Source: Trichopria drosophilae (lineage: Eukaryota; Arthropoda; Insecta; Hymenoptera; Diapriidae). From it: DNA of 64,000 bases. Positions 13,801 to 24,869 of this stretch are shown here, one piece after another. The stretch covers positions 135,119,001-135,183,000 of the forward strand of contig CM059582.1 of assembly GCA_030407085.1 (NCBI GenBank), given 5' to 3'. The notes beneath the pieces are model-generated. The model ran no database searches, was not told the origin of the DNA, and saw only the letters and a program-made list of their open reading frames with translations. Numbering within the stretch: the stretch's first letter is position 1; every line of letters starts with the position of its first letter. The translations under genes and the position numbers were made by a program.

Positions 13801-16800
13801 CAAAACAGTTTCGTACTAATAACGTAATGTACTATTATATAAGTGCAAAATTCCTGAAACAGGACACTAAAAAGTTTTTCACTTGACAAAATTCACGTGA
13901 TCAATCGCATCAATTCATGACGTGATTTAATCACATGATTTTTTACATGGATTTAACATGATATCTTACTTTTGATCCGAATCAGTTTTTTTTAGAGTTT
14001 GAGGATTAGTATCTATTGGGTAAATCTTTGGAAATATGAATCCGAATATGATGGTAAAGTTTGTCGGTCAAACATATGAAAGCCGATATTTCAAAAAAAA
14101 AACCGCTCTCTTTTGGAGTTTTTTGGATTTATCTTGAAAAGTACAGGTTTGACAAAAAATGTGTCAAAGAAAAAATATAGGGCATGTAATTCTTAACAAA
14201 AAAGGTTGGATGTATTTTTTCGAAATCTCAACGGTTAGTCCGCAAATGGAGCAGTCAATGTGCCCATAATGAGTTTCTGCAATATACAGGTAATGGGGAG
14301 TTCAAAAAATCCTTTTAGAGTAGGCGGCGTACTGAAAAATGATTTAGACCAAACTTTTACGAAATGACCCTGGATATTCAATGATGACTTTTGCTGTAAA
14401 ATCGACCTTAATCTTGTAGGTCTTTTGAAGGTCAAATCAAATGAATCTCGAATTAATGTCGCTATCAGCTACGAAAACGTACTCAGAATGCGCCACGAGG
14501 AGGTTAGCGACTGTGCATTCCATGTGTAAATGTTTATATGTAGGTATATGTGTATGCGTGCGATCGTATGTGTGTATGTGTGCATGTTTGTGTTTATGTG
14601 TGTGTGAGTGTGTGTTCTGTGCACGCGATTCATTTTAATTTTATGTTAATTATTTGCTTGTTCATCGGCAGAGTAGTTTGAAATTCGTTAATTAATTTGA
14701 AAAAATCATCGATGCGTTTGATTCGAGAATGTGTTCGTTTGAATAGTGCGCTCAATTTCTTGCGTATGAGCACCGGTGTCTGGATCGATGAAGTGTAGGC
14801 TGTGGTTGACGGACAAATGGACGAAACCTTCGCCGAACAAGCAGTTATACGCTTTACGTTTATGCGACATAATGTGCGTTCCAGGGAGGATCCAATTTTT
14901 AATACACCGTAAAAGTGTTTCGCTGGATCGCTCTGCAACCGGAACGAGGAACACCTTTTTTGTACCTCGTTCATACCCCCCGAATTCCCATTTGCCTGTT
15001 ACCAATCGACCTCTGTTATACTTTCGTTTCCCGAATTGTGTTTCATCGATCTCTACAATGACATTTGGCCCACCTAGCCTTTGCGACCAATATACGCAAA
15101 ACTCTCTACAGAAGGAACTCCAATTAATTATTGACTATAATAATAGTATGCAATGCTAATTGCAGAGACACGTAGTACATGTAGGTTCAATTATTATTAA
15201 CATCTGTTGGTTGTAGGTTAGACTAGTATAAATAAGGGGGTCTGCGGGCGGAGCCCCCCAGCACGCAAGCACCCATTTGACACGCGCATTGTCTTCAGAA
15301 CTTATAAGTGATTACTGTACCTTCATTTGGGAGTGAACATGAATTGCGTGTTCGTCAAATTACCAATGCATAACCTCCAACCAACATATATTACTAATAA
15401 TCAAACCACGTGAAGTATGCATGCCTATAATTAGTAATCCGTGGACCTATCTGGTGCTAGGCTGGTCATTCTTATGCTCATCCAATTTCATCGCTGTTGT
15501 ACCTGCTTCCTTTTGCGATCACGAAAAAAATTCCTAGGACCTTTTTCTTTATAGATAATTACATACCCTATATTTTTTGTTTGACACATTTCTTCATCAC
15601 ATCCGTAGTTTTCAAGATTAATCCAAAAAAACTCCAAAAAATAATACTTTTTAGCGTTTTTTTTTAAATATCGACTTTCATAGGTTCTACCGACAAATTT
15701 TACTATCATATTCGCATTCAGGAGGCAAAAATACGTCAGAAACATCTTATTAAGATTTTTTTCTAAGGGATGACGTCTTTCCGAAGATTTACCATCTATT
15801 GCTTAAACAATATTTATATCAGCAATTTTTTTTTTTTTTTAATTATTAATTAACGGGCGGAATCGCCCTTTTACTTAATTTTTTGCCATATTTGTATTAA
15901 TCCTAAGATTTTGCGAGAGCTGCAGATCGACTTAAGAAGATGGCGCCATACTTCACATTTGTGTATGAAATGTAGGACTGCAGAAACCTACACCAGGTAC
16001 AGCAGCGGTCATGAGTCGATTTCCGCCAGATAAACAATATTTTCGAAACGTAAACAAACAACGTGGCTCGACTTACCAACAGCGAGCTGCTGCTTGAAAA
16101 CGAAATCGAAAAATTGTTCACCGGACGGGAACGAACTCACGACCTACGACTTCCTAGTCCAGTGCGTTAACCGCCTGAGCCACGAAGCCGATTAACGCAC
16201 TTGAATTTTTGTTTAACATTTTAAGGAAAAAATCCATGTCTCTGAAAATTCTTGATCGATTTGGGGAAAATATTTCGGATTATTCCCGGAAGAAAATTTT
16301 AATACATTTGTATGTAGAGATTCAAAGTAATTCGGAATATAGAAAGACTGGAGAAGTTTCAGAAATGGAATTCAGACAAATTATTTAATTAATATCAACA
16401 CATGTCAATGGATTTTCGTGTGCTGGAAGAGCATTCCATTTGTCCTAAAATAAAGTTTTTCATAAATTAGCCTGTATTTTTGTTAAATAAATTCCAAAGT
16501 TAATAAAACACGCCTATGTCAGTACTTTATATTTCAGATATTTCGCAGAGGAATGAATTGAATATTGTTAACAATACACTGTTACAAGCGCCTATAAGTA
16601 ATCCGGTTGTGGACTCATCGGATATTATAGGTATTTCTGCAATAAGTCAACCTACTCTCGCGAATTGTACGGAAATTGAAGATCAATTGGTAAAGCTAGC
16701 TGATGAAATGAAGCTGGTGTTAGGTAGAGGCTTCATTATTAATTTTTCTATACATATATATTTATTTAATTCTAAGATTTTTTGACATCGCGGTTTCCGA

Positions 16801-19513
16801 AAATAGGTAATTAAAAAATATTGTGTTATGATATGGGCGTACTGTAAAAAGGAAATGCATTAAGTGCATCCACTGAATATAGTGGACAAGGATATTAAGT
16901 TTTAATCCCTTAAATTGAATTTAATGTAGCAATGCATGGCGTTTTATTTCGTTTCCCAGAGTATTAAACTTCCTGAGTAGAAACAAATTTAATCTAAATG
17001 GTTCATTAATTTATATTTGTTTAAATGATTAAAAAATAGTTATTTTCGTATCAAAGGCGTAAAATGAACTTTAAGCGATCGCCTTACGGATACAAAAATT
17101 CGCGCCGTGATACGAACATAATTTTTGTATTCAGTAGGTGTGAAACATTGTCATTTTTACCAATAATGACTCTGAAAATCCTTATCTTATTGACTGTATT
17201 GATTCAGTAGGCGTAAAATAACGTTTTTACCTAAATCAAACCGGTTTTTTAATTATTTTTTTTTATTATTGTTGTTGTTATTGTTATTATTTTTATTTTA
17301 ATCATAACTTTAACAACAACATTGGTTTCTTATGTCGCTCAATCTGTACGAAAGGTGAGAAATTTTAGCTTAAATCTCTACCAGATCAGCGTAAAATGTC
17401 ACTGCAACCACGCGCCAAACCATGAGGTAGGTGATTGCAGTGTCGGTACTGAGTTCAATTCAACGCGCAGTAAACTGTCTACACGGGGACTCGAACCCAG
17501 AACCTTCGGAGACGTTCAGGTTACGAAACAAGGCGGACGCCTTAACCATCGTAACCATCTCGCCCTCCTATTATTATTATTATTATTATTATTTTATATT
17601 GTTTATTTCTTACATATTTTATTAATGTTGCACAATGTTTATTTAATTTTTACCTACTCGCAAATTTTTATGTAATAAACGACGATAACGCGTTTTTGCC
17701 ATCATAATTCTTGGGACTTTCCCCTAATTAATAAAATAATGTTATCTTCGCTATTTTATTAAATATTAGAATATGTTATACATTAATGTTAATATTTTTC
17801 AATTCCTTATACAAAAAATAGATGCCACCGCAGAGAACTGTAGTAATGGACAACTTGATGGAGAAGTCGTCGATTGTATCTTTGATGAAGCTGGCAATTT
17901 TATAAGAAATACACATGTATCAGAAGAAATAGACTTTGATGAATCTGATTATAATTTAAGCGAATACAGGTTATATTCAAAGCGTGAATTTCCGTACATG
18001 AACGAACTGTATTTAATTATCTTTGTGACTAGTATTACTTTTATAGATTGGAAACATATTCTGGTCAACAGTATTTGCAAATATGCCCGGATATGAATAG
18101 AACGCCTGAAGAAATACTCGATGACAATACTATCACGGGATGTAATTTGAACAAATCCATCCTGCAATCGCTCTACGAACCTCATGGTAAATTTTTTCAA
18201 GTTTTTATACATGATACAGTGAAAATAAAAAATATAGACGCTCTACGAAACAAATAATAGTAACGGATAATTAGTAAATACGATAGGTTAATGGCTAAAG
18301 GATAGGTTAAAGGCTAAAAGACAGGTTTTGTTCTCGAGTGGAAGGTTTCGAAGACAAAGACTTTCAAGATGTAATAGACTAGCAGAAAGACAGACATAAA
18401 GCAAACCCGTCCAGAACCATTCCCCCAAACCGCGCCCCGCCCGGTAGGGTAAAAAGCCATTTGAAACACGTTTATAGAATGGATACATCTTGGTTGTTTC
18501 ATAAGATACACACAAATTCATACGTTGTTTTTATCGCCAAAGGATTAAACATTCCAAATCATTTTACAATTTAATAATATTTATAATATTATAAGTTTTA
18601 CAGCATGAAAACGGCGAAAGTGGTTTTTTAACCCCGCTCTATTCTACTTATTGTAATTATTAGTATATCTGCGATTCTTGGCTTCCCAAAATGTCAGCGG
18701 CGCCATCCCGTAGTGCAATGTCATACAGAATGCTTTTATCGCGGGTTTTTCGAGTAAAAATATTTCTTCATTTTACAATCGTCTTGGATAACTTTTGCTG
18801 TTTTGAGGCTTCAATAGTAAAATAGTCTTCCACTTCGATTGTAAAAGCTAAATTCGTTGTTTTATTGCCATTCTTTGTCAATATACACTAGCCACCCTCT
18901 TAAGTTATACCCTCTTACGTTATGTGCCCCTCTTAAGTAATATCTTCTGCCCCGTCTGTGTTGTATCCGAGTGTCGAAACTTGTACGTTTTCATCCATTT
19001 GTGATAAACCCATTCTACCCGAGATATTCATTCATTAAGCCTGAAATGTTGTACTCTATAATATTTTATTATATTAGTTGAGATATAATACGTAGATGTT
19101 CATCATATTAAACTAAAATAAGTGCACTAGATATTCGAATAGTCGATTGTGTGGTCTCGATCGTTTATTAGTTTTAGACACCTACATAATAATTAAAAAT
19201 AATAATTAATTACTCTTCACACCGGCAGGACGTGGATTATTATAAATTATGAAAAACTACGCAACACGATACCCGGATAATAATTTTATTATTTTTTTCA
19301 GCCACTCGTAGAACATCTGAGAAAACTCGATGGTCCAAGGAGGAACAGAGTCTCGTATTAAATGCATTTGCAAAGAACATAAAAGCTAAAAAACTACCGA
19401 CACTGCCGGATATACGAATTTTTTTACAGAATCATTCCGATGTAATGAATAGAAAAAGAACGGCATCCACCTTAAAAACGTGGATTTCCAATTATATGAA
19501 AGACCATAAATAG
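10885..19513 (+). CDS. Seven-exon gene, Myb/SANT-like C-terminus
   Basis: I read this as join(10885..11056, 11156..11251, 13440..13628, 16538..16723, 17822..17969, 18047..18186, 19302..19513). Every intron is GT-AG, the phases agree at all six junctions, and the total of 1143 bases gives 380 residues plus TAG, which chance would rarely produce. The N-terminus has a hydrophobic stretch (residues 12-35) that could be a signal anchor. Residues about 60-310 are acidic with no recognised domain. The last about 70 residues (RWSKEEQ, AFAKNIKAKK, then an arginine-rich turn and TLKTWISNY) resemble the Myb/SANT-like domain that ends many uncharacterised animal proteins, which suggests DNA or chromatin binding. 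A membrane anchor and a DNA-binding end conflict, so exon 1 is the weakest part. Introns 1 and 5 are short (99 and 77 bases); introns 2-4 are swollen by transposons. ATTAAA at 19602 may serve as the poly(A) signal. The function is unknown. Confidence 0.8.
11964..12356. mobile_element. MITE in intron 2, CAGGGTGA type
   Basis: The left end CAGGGTGAGTCTGGTAAAAG matches the inverted right end (CTTTTATCAG then ATTCACCCTG). The arms remain recognisable for about 100 bases, including a shared TCGATT core. It is related to the element at 9827 by its first eight bases. The right flank lacks the immediate TA expected, so the exact edge is uncertain. Confidence 0.75.
12449..13365. mobile_element. MITE in intron 2, CAGTGGTCCCC ends
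   Basis: The terminal inverted repeats are perfect for 19 bases: CAGTGGTCCCCATCCTAAG at left and its complement at right. TA flanks both ends (12447-12448 and 13366-13367). Subterminal words CCTAAGTTATA and TATAACTTAGGA also mirror each other. The CAGTGG start and TA duplication fit a pogo/Tigger or other Tc1/mariner group. It is 917 bp with no intact transposase. Confidence 0.85.
13960..14235 (+). repeat. Left arm of an inverted repeat round Merlin
   Basis: This block matches the reverse complement of 15488-15790, with common words GAATATGAT, TTTGTCGGT, GGAGTTTTTTTGGATT and AAAAAATATAGG. The pair brackets the Merlin transposase relic. It also shares its end with the dispersed repeat at 3600-3710, so it may be two opposed copies of an interspersed repeat rather than true transposon termini. 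Confidence 0.6.
14630..15160 (-). pseudogene. Merlin-family (ISXO2-like) transposase relic
   Basis: Reading the minus strand from about 15130 down to 14706, the frame gives a clear ISXO2-type DDE domain: VEIDET with the first catalytic Asp, FGKRKY, VTGKWEFGG, ERGTKK, FLVPV, then NWILPGT, VNHSLHFIDP and GAHTQEIE with the final Glu. Merlin transposases are cut-and-paste enzymes that act in the nucleus on short TIRs. The motif usually containing the second Asp reads IMSHK here, so the catalytic Asp is replaced by His. The frame also stops soon after the last motif, and the N-terminal part is missing or unrecognised. It lies in intron 3 of the seven-exon gene, antisense to it. Dead copy; family assignment is strong. 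Confidence 0.85.
15488..15790 (-). repeat. Right arm of an inverted repeat round Merlin
   Basis: Reverse-complement partner of 13960-14235. An open minus-strand frame of 85 codons crosses it, but the plus-orientation partner does not keep that frame, so I do not call it a gene. Confidence 0.55.
15826..16190 (-). mobile_element. tRNA-derived SINE (family 1)
   Basis: On the minus strand the head (16190 down to about 16118) is tRNA-like: box A reads TGGCTCAGGCGG and box B reads GAGTTCGTTCCC. A non-tRNA body of about 280 bases follows, ending in a hairpin word GGGCGATTCCGCCC and a 15-base A tail, seen here as T15 at 15826-15840. That is the standard SINE layout with internal pol III promoter. 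It lies in intron 3, antisense to the host gene. Confidence 0.85.
17246..17569 (-). mobile_element. tRNA-derived SINE (family 2)
   Basis: The minus strand starts with a tRNA-like head: box A TGGTTAAGGCG at about 17540-17550 and box B GGGTTCGAGTCCC at about 17484-17496. The anticodon-like arm is enlarged. The body runs to a tail of mixed AAT/AAC repeats near 17250. The head differs from the SINE at 15826, so this is a separate family. It is in intron 4, antisense to the host gene, beside an (ATT)n tract at 17570-17594. Confidence 0.85.
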
Positions 19514-20876
19514 TTTAAATTTAAGTACCTAACGTTTAAATACATAAAGTTACAATATATATATATATTATATGTAATTAAAATAATTTAAAAAAATGTT
19601 CATTAAATACAATATATTACACGATACAGGATAAAGAATATTATATTTTCTCCCGCTTTAATGACTTTTAACTAGGGCGGATAACTGGGAAAGACGAAAC
19701 TCAAAGACGACACAAGATAAGACAATACCAGGAACATCCACCCAGAGCCAGTCCCATAGTTCACGCCGCAGAATGATTTCAATCCGTCTGTGTCGCATTT
19801 GCACAGGGATCTGGGAAACCCCAGTCTGATATAGTCGTATACTCGTTTTATTAGCAGGTGTTTCTTTTTGGTAATAAAACAGCAGTCTCCTACTCAGCAG
19901 TCGTCCGGATGTCTAGCCGTAGGAAGTGAGTTGTTCTCAAGGGACCACCTATCCAAGAGTTTCAACTAGGACGTTTAACTCGAATGAGCACCGACCAACC
20001 GGACCGCTTTTGTCATTATATTGCTCCCACTCGTATTTTATGTTTGAATATTTCTGTTAGTAATTTCATCTCTTTAAGCAATAAAATCATGCGATTCTTT
20101 CTGCATTTATAATCATTCCATGCAATTAGATAATTTTTTCAACGCATTTTCATATGGGTCATTCTCCAGAAAAGTGTAATTTTATGTCCCCAGTTAATAT
20201 TTTATCCAAATAATGGAATTTATTCTCCAAACATTTTTTTTCTTGCGCCTTATACTTTTATGTAAACATTGCACAAGAGATCATTTGTTCAAATCGCATG
20301 ATAAAATTTTCACATACTGCTAAAGGTCCGAAATGTAAGCCTCCTGGCTGTCCCCAGGTATAAATATCACGTTTTCGATCACTGTCATTCTGTTTCATGT
20401 GAATGATTAAATTTGTTTAAAAGTGGTTATGATCTGTTTTACTTATAACAAACAAATAGTGATGTGAACATTTCACTACAACGTTCCTGAAAATTGTTAT
20501 GGTTTTATTAAAATAAAATAATTAACGGCTTAGACCTACCAATTGCATTAGATGTTAAAATGCTATAGTTTGGAAATTCCACAAACATTTCAAACGCCTT
20601 CCGTCGTAATCGCTCGGATTCACATACGTTTAGGACTTATCGAAATATTTGTAATCTCAACTACTAATGAAATCAACAACGAAAAAAGGTAATAGAAAAT
20701 AGGAAAGATAAAATTATATTCAATAACTATAAAGTTGATACAATTTCGACTTGACAGTTATTAGGAAAAGAATGGTGTGAATATTATTTGTTAGCATGCA
20801 TTATAATAAATCAAAATAAAGAAAGACAATTAATATAACGATATATAATAATACAGACATGCAAAAATATACAAAC
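19514..20876. other. Intergenic DNA
   Basis: A moderately GC-balanced patch at about 19670-20020 breaks the AT-rich background, but it has no frame or repeat ends I can support. Otherwise nothing is seen. Confidence 0.45.
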
Positions 20877-20936
20877 AAATAAAATTAATTAAAAATTAAA
20901 AATTGAAAATTAAAAATTAAAAATTAAAAATTAAAA
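20877..20936. repeat. Short AT tandem repeat (AAAATT-like)
   Basis: AAAATT/AATTAAA units repeat head to tail about nine times immediately left of the Foldback-like element. Confidence 0.8.
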
Positions 20937-21384
20937 AGATAACATGCGTGGCGTTTCGTTCAATCCCCTCCGCATCTGAACTCTTCAGTGAGGCTTTGGA
21001 CGGAAGGAATCAGCTTCAGACGCCCTAACTACAAACTGATACTGAATTCTGATACCCAACATGCAACCTCCGTGAAGTTGACCGGCCATTGTAACGAAAT
21101 CGATCGAAAATAGCGCGAATCGTTTGCGATTCGTTTGCGAATGATTGCGATTACCGATTTTTCGTTTGCGATTTCGTCGTTTTTGAGTTATTTGCAAAAA
21201 ATGACATGGCCGGCTAACTTCACGTTAGCATTTTTGAAAACGCAATTACTCGGCAACCAATCGACCAATTTCGCCCAAATTAGGCTTGATCGTTTGCGAT
21301 TCGTTTGCGAATTATGAATTAAAACTGCTTTTTCCGATAACTTACTAACTAAAATAAATTATCCTATATGTCGCTTATATACAA

Positions 21385-22235
21385 AATTCATTAAAAGGTT
21401 TGCGATTTTTTTGCAATCGGTCTAAAACGTTTGCGATTCGTTTGCGAATTGAGAAAATATAGCAATTTCCCGAATATCATAATAAATAATGCGAAAATTA
21501 ACGAATTATTAAAAGTTATTAGATCCAGCCCGCCTCGATATACAAAATCCTTTAAAAGGTTTGCGATTTTTTTGCAATCGGTCTCAATCGTTTGCGAATT
21601 GAGAAAATACAGCAATCTCCCGAATATCACAATAAATAATGCAAAAATAGACGAATTATCGAAAGTTACTAGATCCAGCCCACCTCGATATACAAAATTC
21701 ATTAAAATGTTTGCGATTTTTTTGCAATCGGTCTCAAACGTTTCCGATTCGTTTGCGAATTGAGAAAATATAGCAATCTCCCGAATATCATAATAAATAA
21801 TGCGAAAATAAACGAATTATCGAAAGTTACTAGATCCAGCCCACCTCGATATAGAAAATCCTTTAAAAGGTTTGCGATTTTTTTTGCAAACGGTCTCAAA
21901 CGTTTGCGAATCGAGAAAATATAGCAATCTCCCGAATATCATAATAAATAATGCGAAAATAAACGAATTATCGAAAGTTACTAGATCCAGCCCACCTCGA
22001 TATACAAAATCCTTTAAAAGGTTTGCGATTTTTTTACAATCGGTCTCAATCGTTTGCGATTCGTTTGCGAATTGAGAAAATATAGCAATCTCCCGAATAT
22101 CACAATAAATAATGCAAAAATAGACGAATTATCGAAAGTTACTAGATCCAGCCCACCTCGATATACAAAATCCTTTAAAAGGTTTGCGATTTTTTTGCAA
22201 TCTTTCTCAAACGTTTGAGTCGATTTTAAGTTATT
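21385..22235 (+). repeat. Left-arm tandem array, 150/161-bp units
   Basis: About five and a half units are present, marked by TTAAAAGG(T)TTTGCGAT at 21391, 21552, 21702 (variant), 21863, 22014 and 22175. Intervals alternate 161, 150, 161, 151, 161. The difference is an 11-base piece, the extra TTTGCGATTCG, present in alternate units. Each unit also carries TAGATCCAGCCCACCTCGAT. Short frames across the array are periodic artefacts. Confidence 0.9.
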
Positions 22236-23039
22236 ATCGGAAAACAACATGGCCGGCTATCCCTCTGCTTTCATCTATCAACCTTTTGACGTTTACGATT
22301 AAGAAACTGATTTATTTAAAAAATCTATGCATTAAATATGAAAAATGCTAATAATTAAACTACTTTTGAATACGCATCAAATTACTTAATCGAAAAAGTC
22401 TTCCGTATAATCATGTAAACATGCCTTACATGCAAGGTTATGTTAGGAAGACTGGTATGGTTTCGGACGTTTCGGAGTGTAGTTTGTTGGATTTCATGTT
22501 ATGACACGTCAGCTGATTCGGAAAAACTTACTTCACAACTTCACTACAATCAGATAAATTGCCAAGTGACAAATATTTATAATTTATTCAATATTTAATA
22601 TGATAATACGATTCTTTGTGATTATGTTTTTTTTTTTCAGGATTATACAAGGATGCGTGAATTGAACTGCTATTAACGAAGACGTTAAAGTTCTGCATTT
22701 CAACTAGTTAAAACGAAACTGGAGGTATGTTCTTCAAATGATTAACCGCTTCATATTTAATTGCTCAATGTACGTAATATGTATTTTTAATTTAGCGACT
22801 TAAACCAACAATACGGAGACAGTCTTGTTCAGGACCGAAATAATTAAATTTGTGCAAAACCAGAATCTGTCATCCCTGATGCTAAAGATGCGAGTACATA
22901 TTATTGTACGCCAAATGAGAAAGGCTTTATATTTTAATCGTAATAAGGATCGGTCACATAATAACATACATGTAATATTGTTAATTTTATTAAAATCTCT
23001 CTTTATTAAAAAACGATTGATATACATTTGAATAAAATG

Positions 23040-23605
23040 GACCTTTGTACAGTTCATTTTTTATGTGACCTTATACAAAAAATTCAAAGGATTTACATCC
23101 GGAGAACGGGCTGGCCATTTGATGGGTCCAAACCGTCCAATCCAGCGTCTCAAAATTGTCATGGAGATGTAGTGTATCGGATTGCGTACCATGAGGAGGT
23201 GCTCCGTCTTGCTGAAATCATATCGTTTCTTCTTCCTAAAACATAATGATATACTTTATAAATACAGTAATGGTCATGATTAATATAATTGTATAATTCA
23301 TATTCATACGTACCGCTTGTTCTATTTCATGAAGAAATGGTGTTACAACGTGTTGGAGCAATTGAAGGTACAATTCTCTATTCAGGTTTTCCTCTATGAA
23401 AACTGGGCCCACAATCCTAGAGCCTACAATCCCTATCCGCACATTTATTTTAATCGGATATTGCGTCTTTGTTTGTATTAATTGCCTTGGATTACTTGTG
23501 TACAAGCAACGGGTCGCGATTTATGCAGTTTGTCATAATCTCTGTAAATGACATTCGTTCTTGTGCATCTGCACATGAAAGTTCTTGACGAGTATGGACA
23601 ATTTA
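23040..23605 (-). pseudogene. Mirrored 3' half of the DDE transposase
   Basis: This is the left-arm reverse copy of the gene at 23829-24869. On the minus strand it keeps the middle segment PIKINVRIGIVGSRIVGP and the stretch YLQLLQHVVTPFLHEIEQ, which the right copy partly lacks. It then has an intron (GTACGT ... TTTTAG) and a diverged end including the D of the QQDGAPP region only in damaged form. Just upstream it has lost the block that the right copy retains around CTFFAKS. The two arms therefore carry complementary deletions, and neither is functional. Confidence 0.8.
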
Positions 23606-23828
23606 TTTTAATTGAATCACTATTATATCTGATATATCATGAGAAACAAAATAGCTTCAGTTTGAATAACTTACAAATTATGTTATGGCATCTTTAAAAT
23701 TGCCACTCTTCAGCGCCATATTGGCCTACAAACCAATGACATTGCTTCATTTAAATGGGGTTCTTTTCCAGGATTTTTAAGATCATATTGATTTGCAACA
23801 AACAATTGTAGACTTACGATTATTAATT

Positions 23829-24869
23829 ATGTATTCGACAGCTCACAAAGTTCAAATAATAAAATGGTATTATGGAAACAATAGCTATAGGCAAGTTCCA
23901 GACCATTTTTCCGTTAAATACGAAAATTTAAAAATTCCATCAATTTCCACAATTAAAAAAATTATTGATAATTTTGAAATAAGTGGAAGTGTTCACCCGA
24001 AGAAACGGGAATGTAAGCCTCGCAAAATCACAGAGGAAATCGAAGTGTTAATTTGTGCAGCTGTGGAGGATGATCCTCACTCGTCTACAAGACACCTTGC
24101 CAGACAATTTCAGTTGTCTCAGACATCGATAAGGGCTGTTTTGAGGAAACATGGGTACGTGCCTTACAAAGTGCATACCCATCAAGAACTTTCATGCGCA
24201 GATGCACAAGAACGAATGTCATTTGCAGAGATAATGACAAACTGCATAAATGCACTTTCTTTGCAAAATCTGCACCTAATAAACAAAATTACCGATATTG
24301 GGCTAGTGACAATCCCAGGGAATTAATACAAACAAAAACGCAATACCCGATTAAAATAAATGTGTGGATAGTACCTTCAATTGCTCCAACACGTTGTAAC
24401 ACCATTTCTTCATGAAATAGAACAAGCGGTACGTATGAAAAAGAATTATGCAATTAAATTAATCATGACCATTACTGTATTTTTAAAATATATCATTATG
24501 TTTTAGGAAGAAGAAACGATATGGTTTCAACAAGACGGAGCACCTCCTCACGGTACACAACCGGTTACTCAACTCCTCCATGACAATTTTCCGAGACGCT
24601 ATATTGGACGGTTTGGACCCATCAAGTGGCCAGCCCGTTCTTCGGATTTAAATCCTTTAGATTTCTTTGTGTGGGGTCACATAAAAAATGAATTGTACAA
24701 AGGTCCATTTGCCACAACACGCGATGAATTGCGAGATAGAATAGCAGAAATTGCTACCTCGATATCACCCGAAGCATTACTAAAATCAAAACGGGAGTGC
24801 TATGACAGGCTTGGATACTGCACAGCTACTGCCGGGCTTCATTTTGAGCATCTTCTCAATTCCGAGTAA
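23829..24869 (+). pseudogene. DDE transposase with DUF4817-type HTH, broken
   Basis: The start ATG at 23829 opens a 165-codon frame with an N-terminal helix-turn-helix of the DUF4817 kind (VQIIKWYYGNNSYRQV, then SISTIKKIIDNF) and a second HTH region (LARQFQLSQTSIRAVLRKHG). After about 24246 the frame shifts and the expected first catalytic Asp before CTFF is gone. Around 24371 about 62 bases present in the left-arm copy are deleted. A GT-AG intron (about 24430-24506, GTACGT to TTTTAG) precedes WFQQDGAPPH with the second Asp, and RSSDLNPLDFFVWGH holds the third. This places it in the IS630-Tc1-mariner/DDE_3 group. The enzyme would cut DNA at element ends in the nucleus. A spliced intron in a transposase of this group is uncommon. 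Inactive as it stands. Confidence 0.8.

Noticed and set aside
14441..14638. Plus-strand frame rich in Cys and Val
   Set aside because: Translation of a TGTGTG microsatellite.
18887..18960. Words CTCTTAAGTTATA resembling the CAGTGGTCCCC MITE
   Set aside because: Only a short similarity and no matching right end within intron 6.
21391..22250. A series of 60-110 codon frames with repeated peptide RSSPPRYTKSFKRFAIF
   Set aside because: They are translations of the tandem DNA repeat in the Foldback arms. They occur on both strands and break with the array, so there is no protein-coding support.
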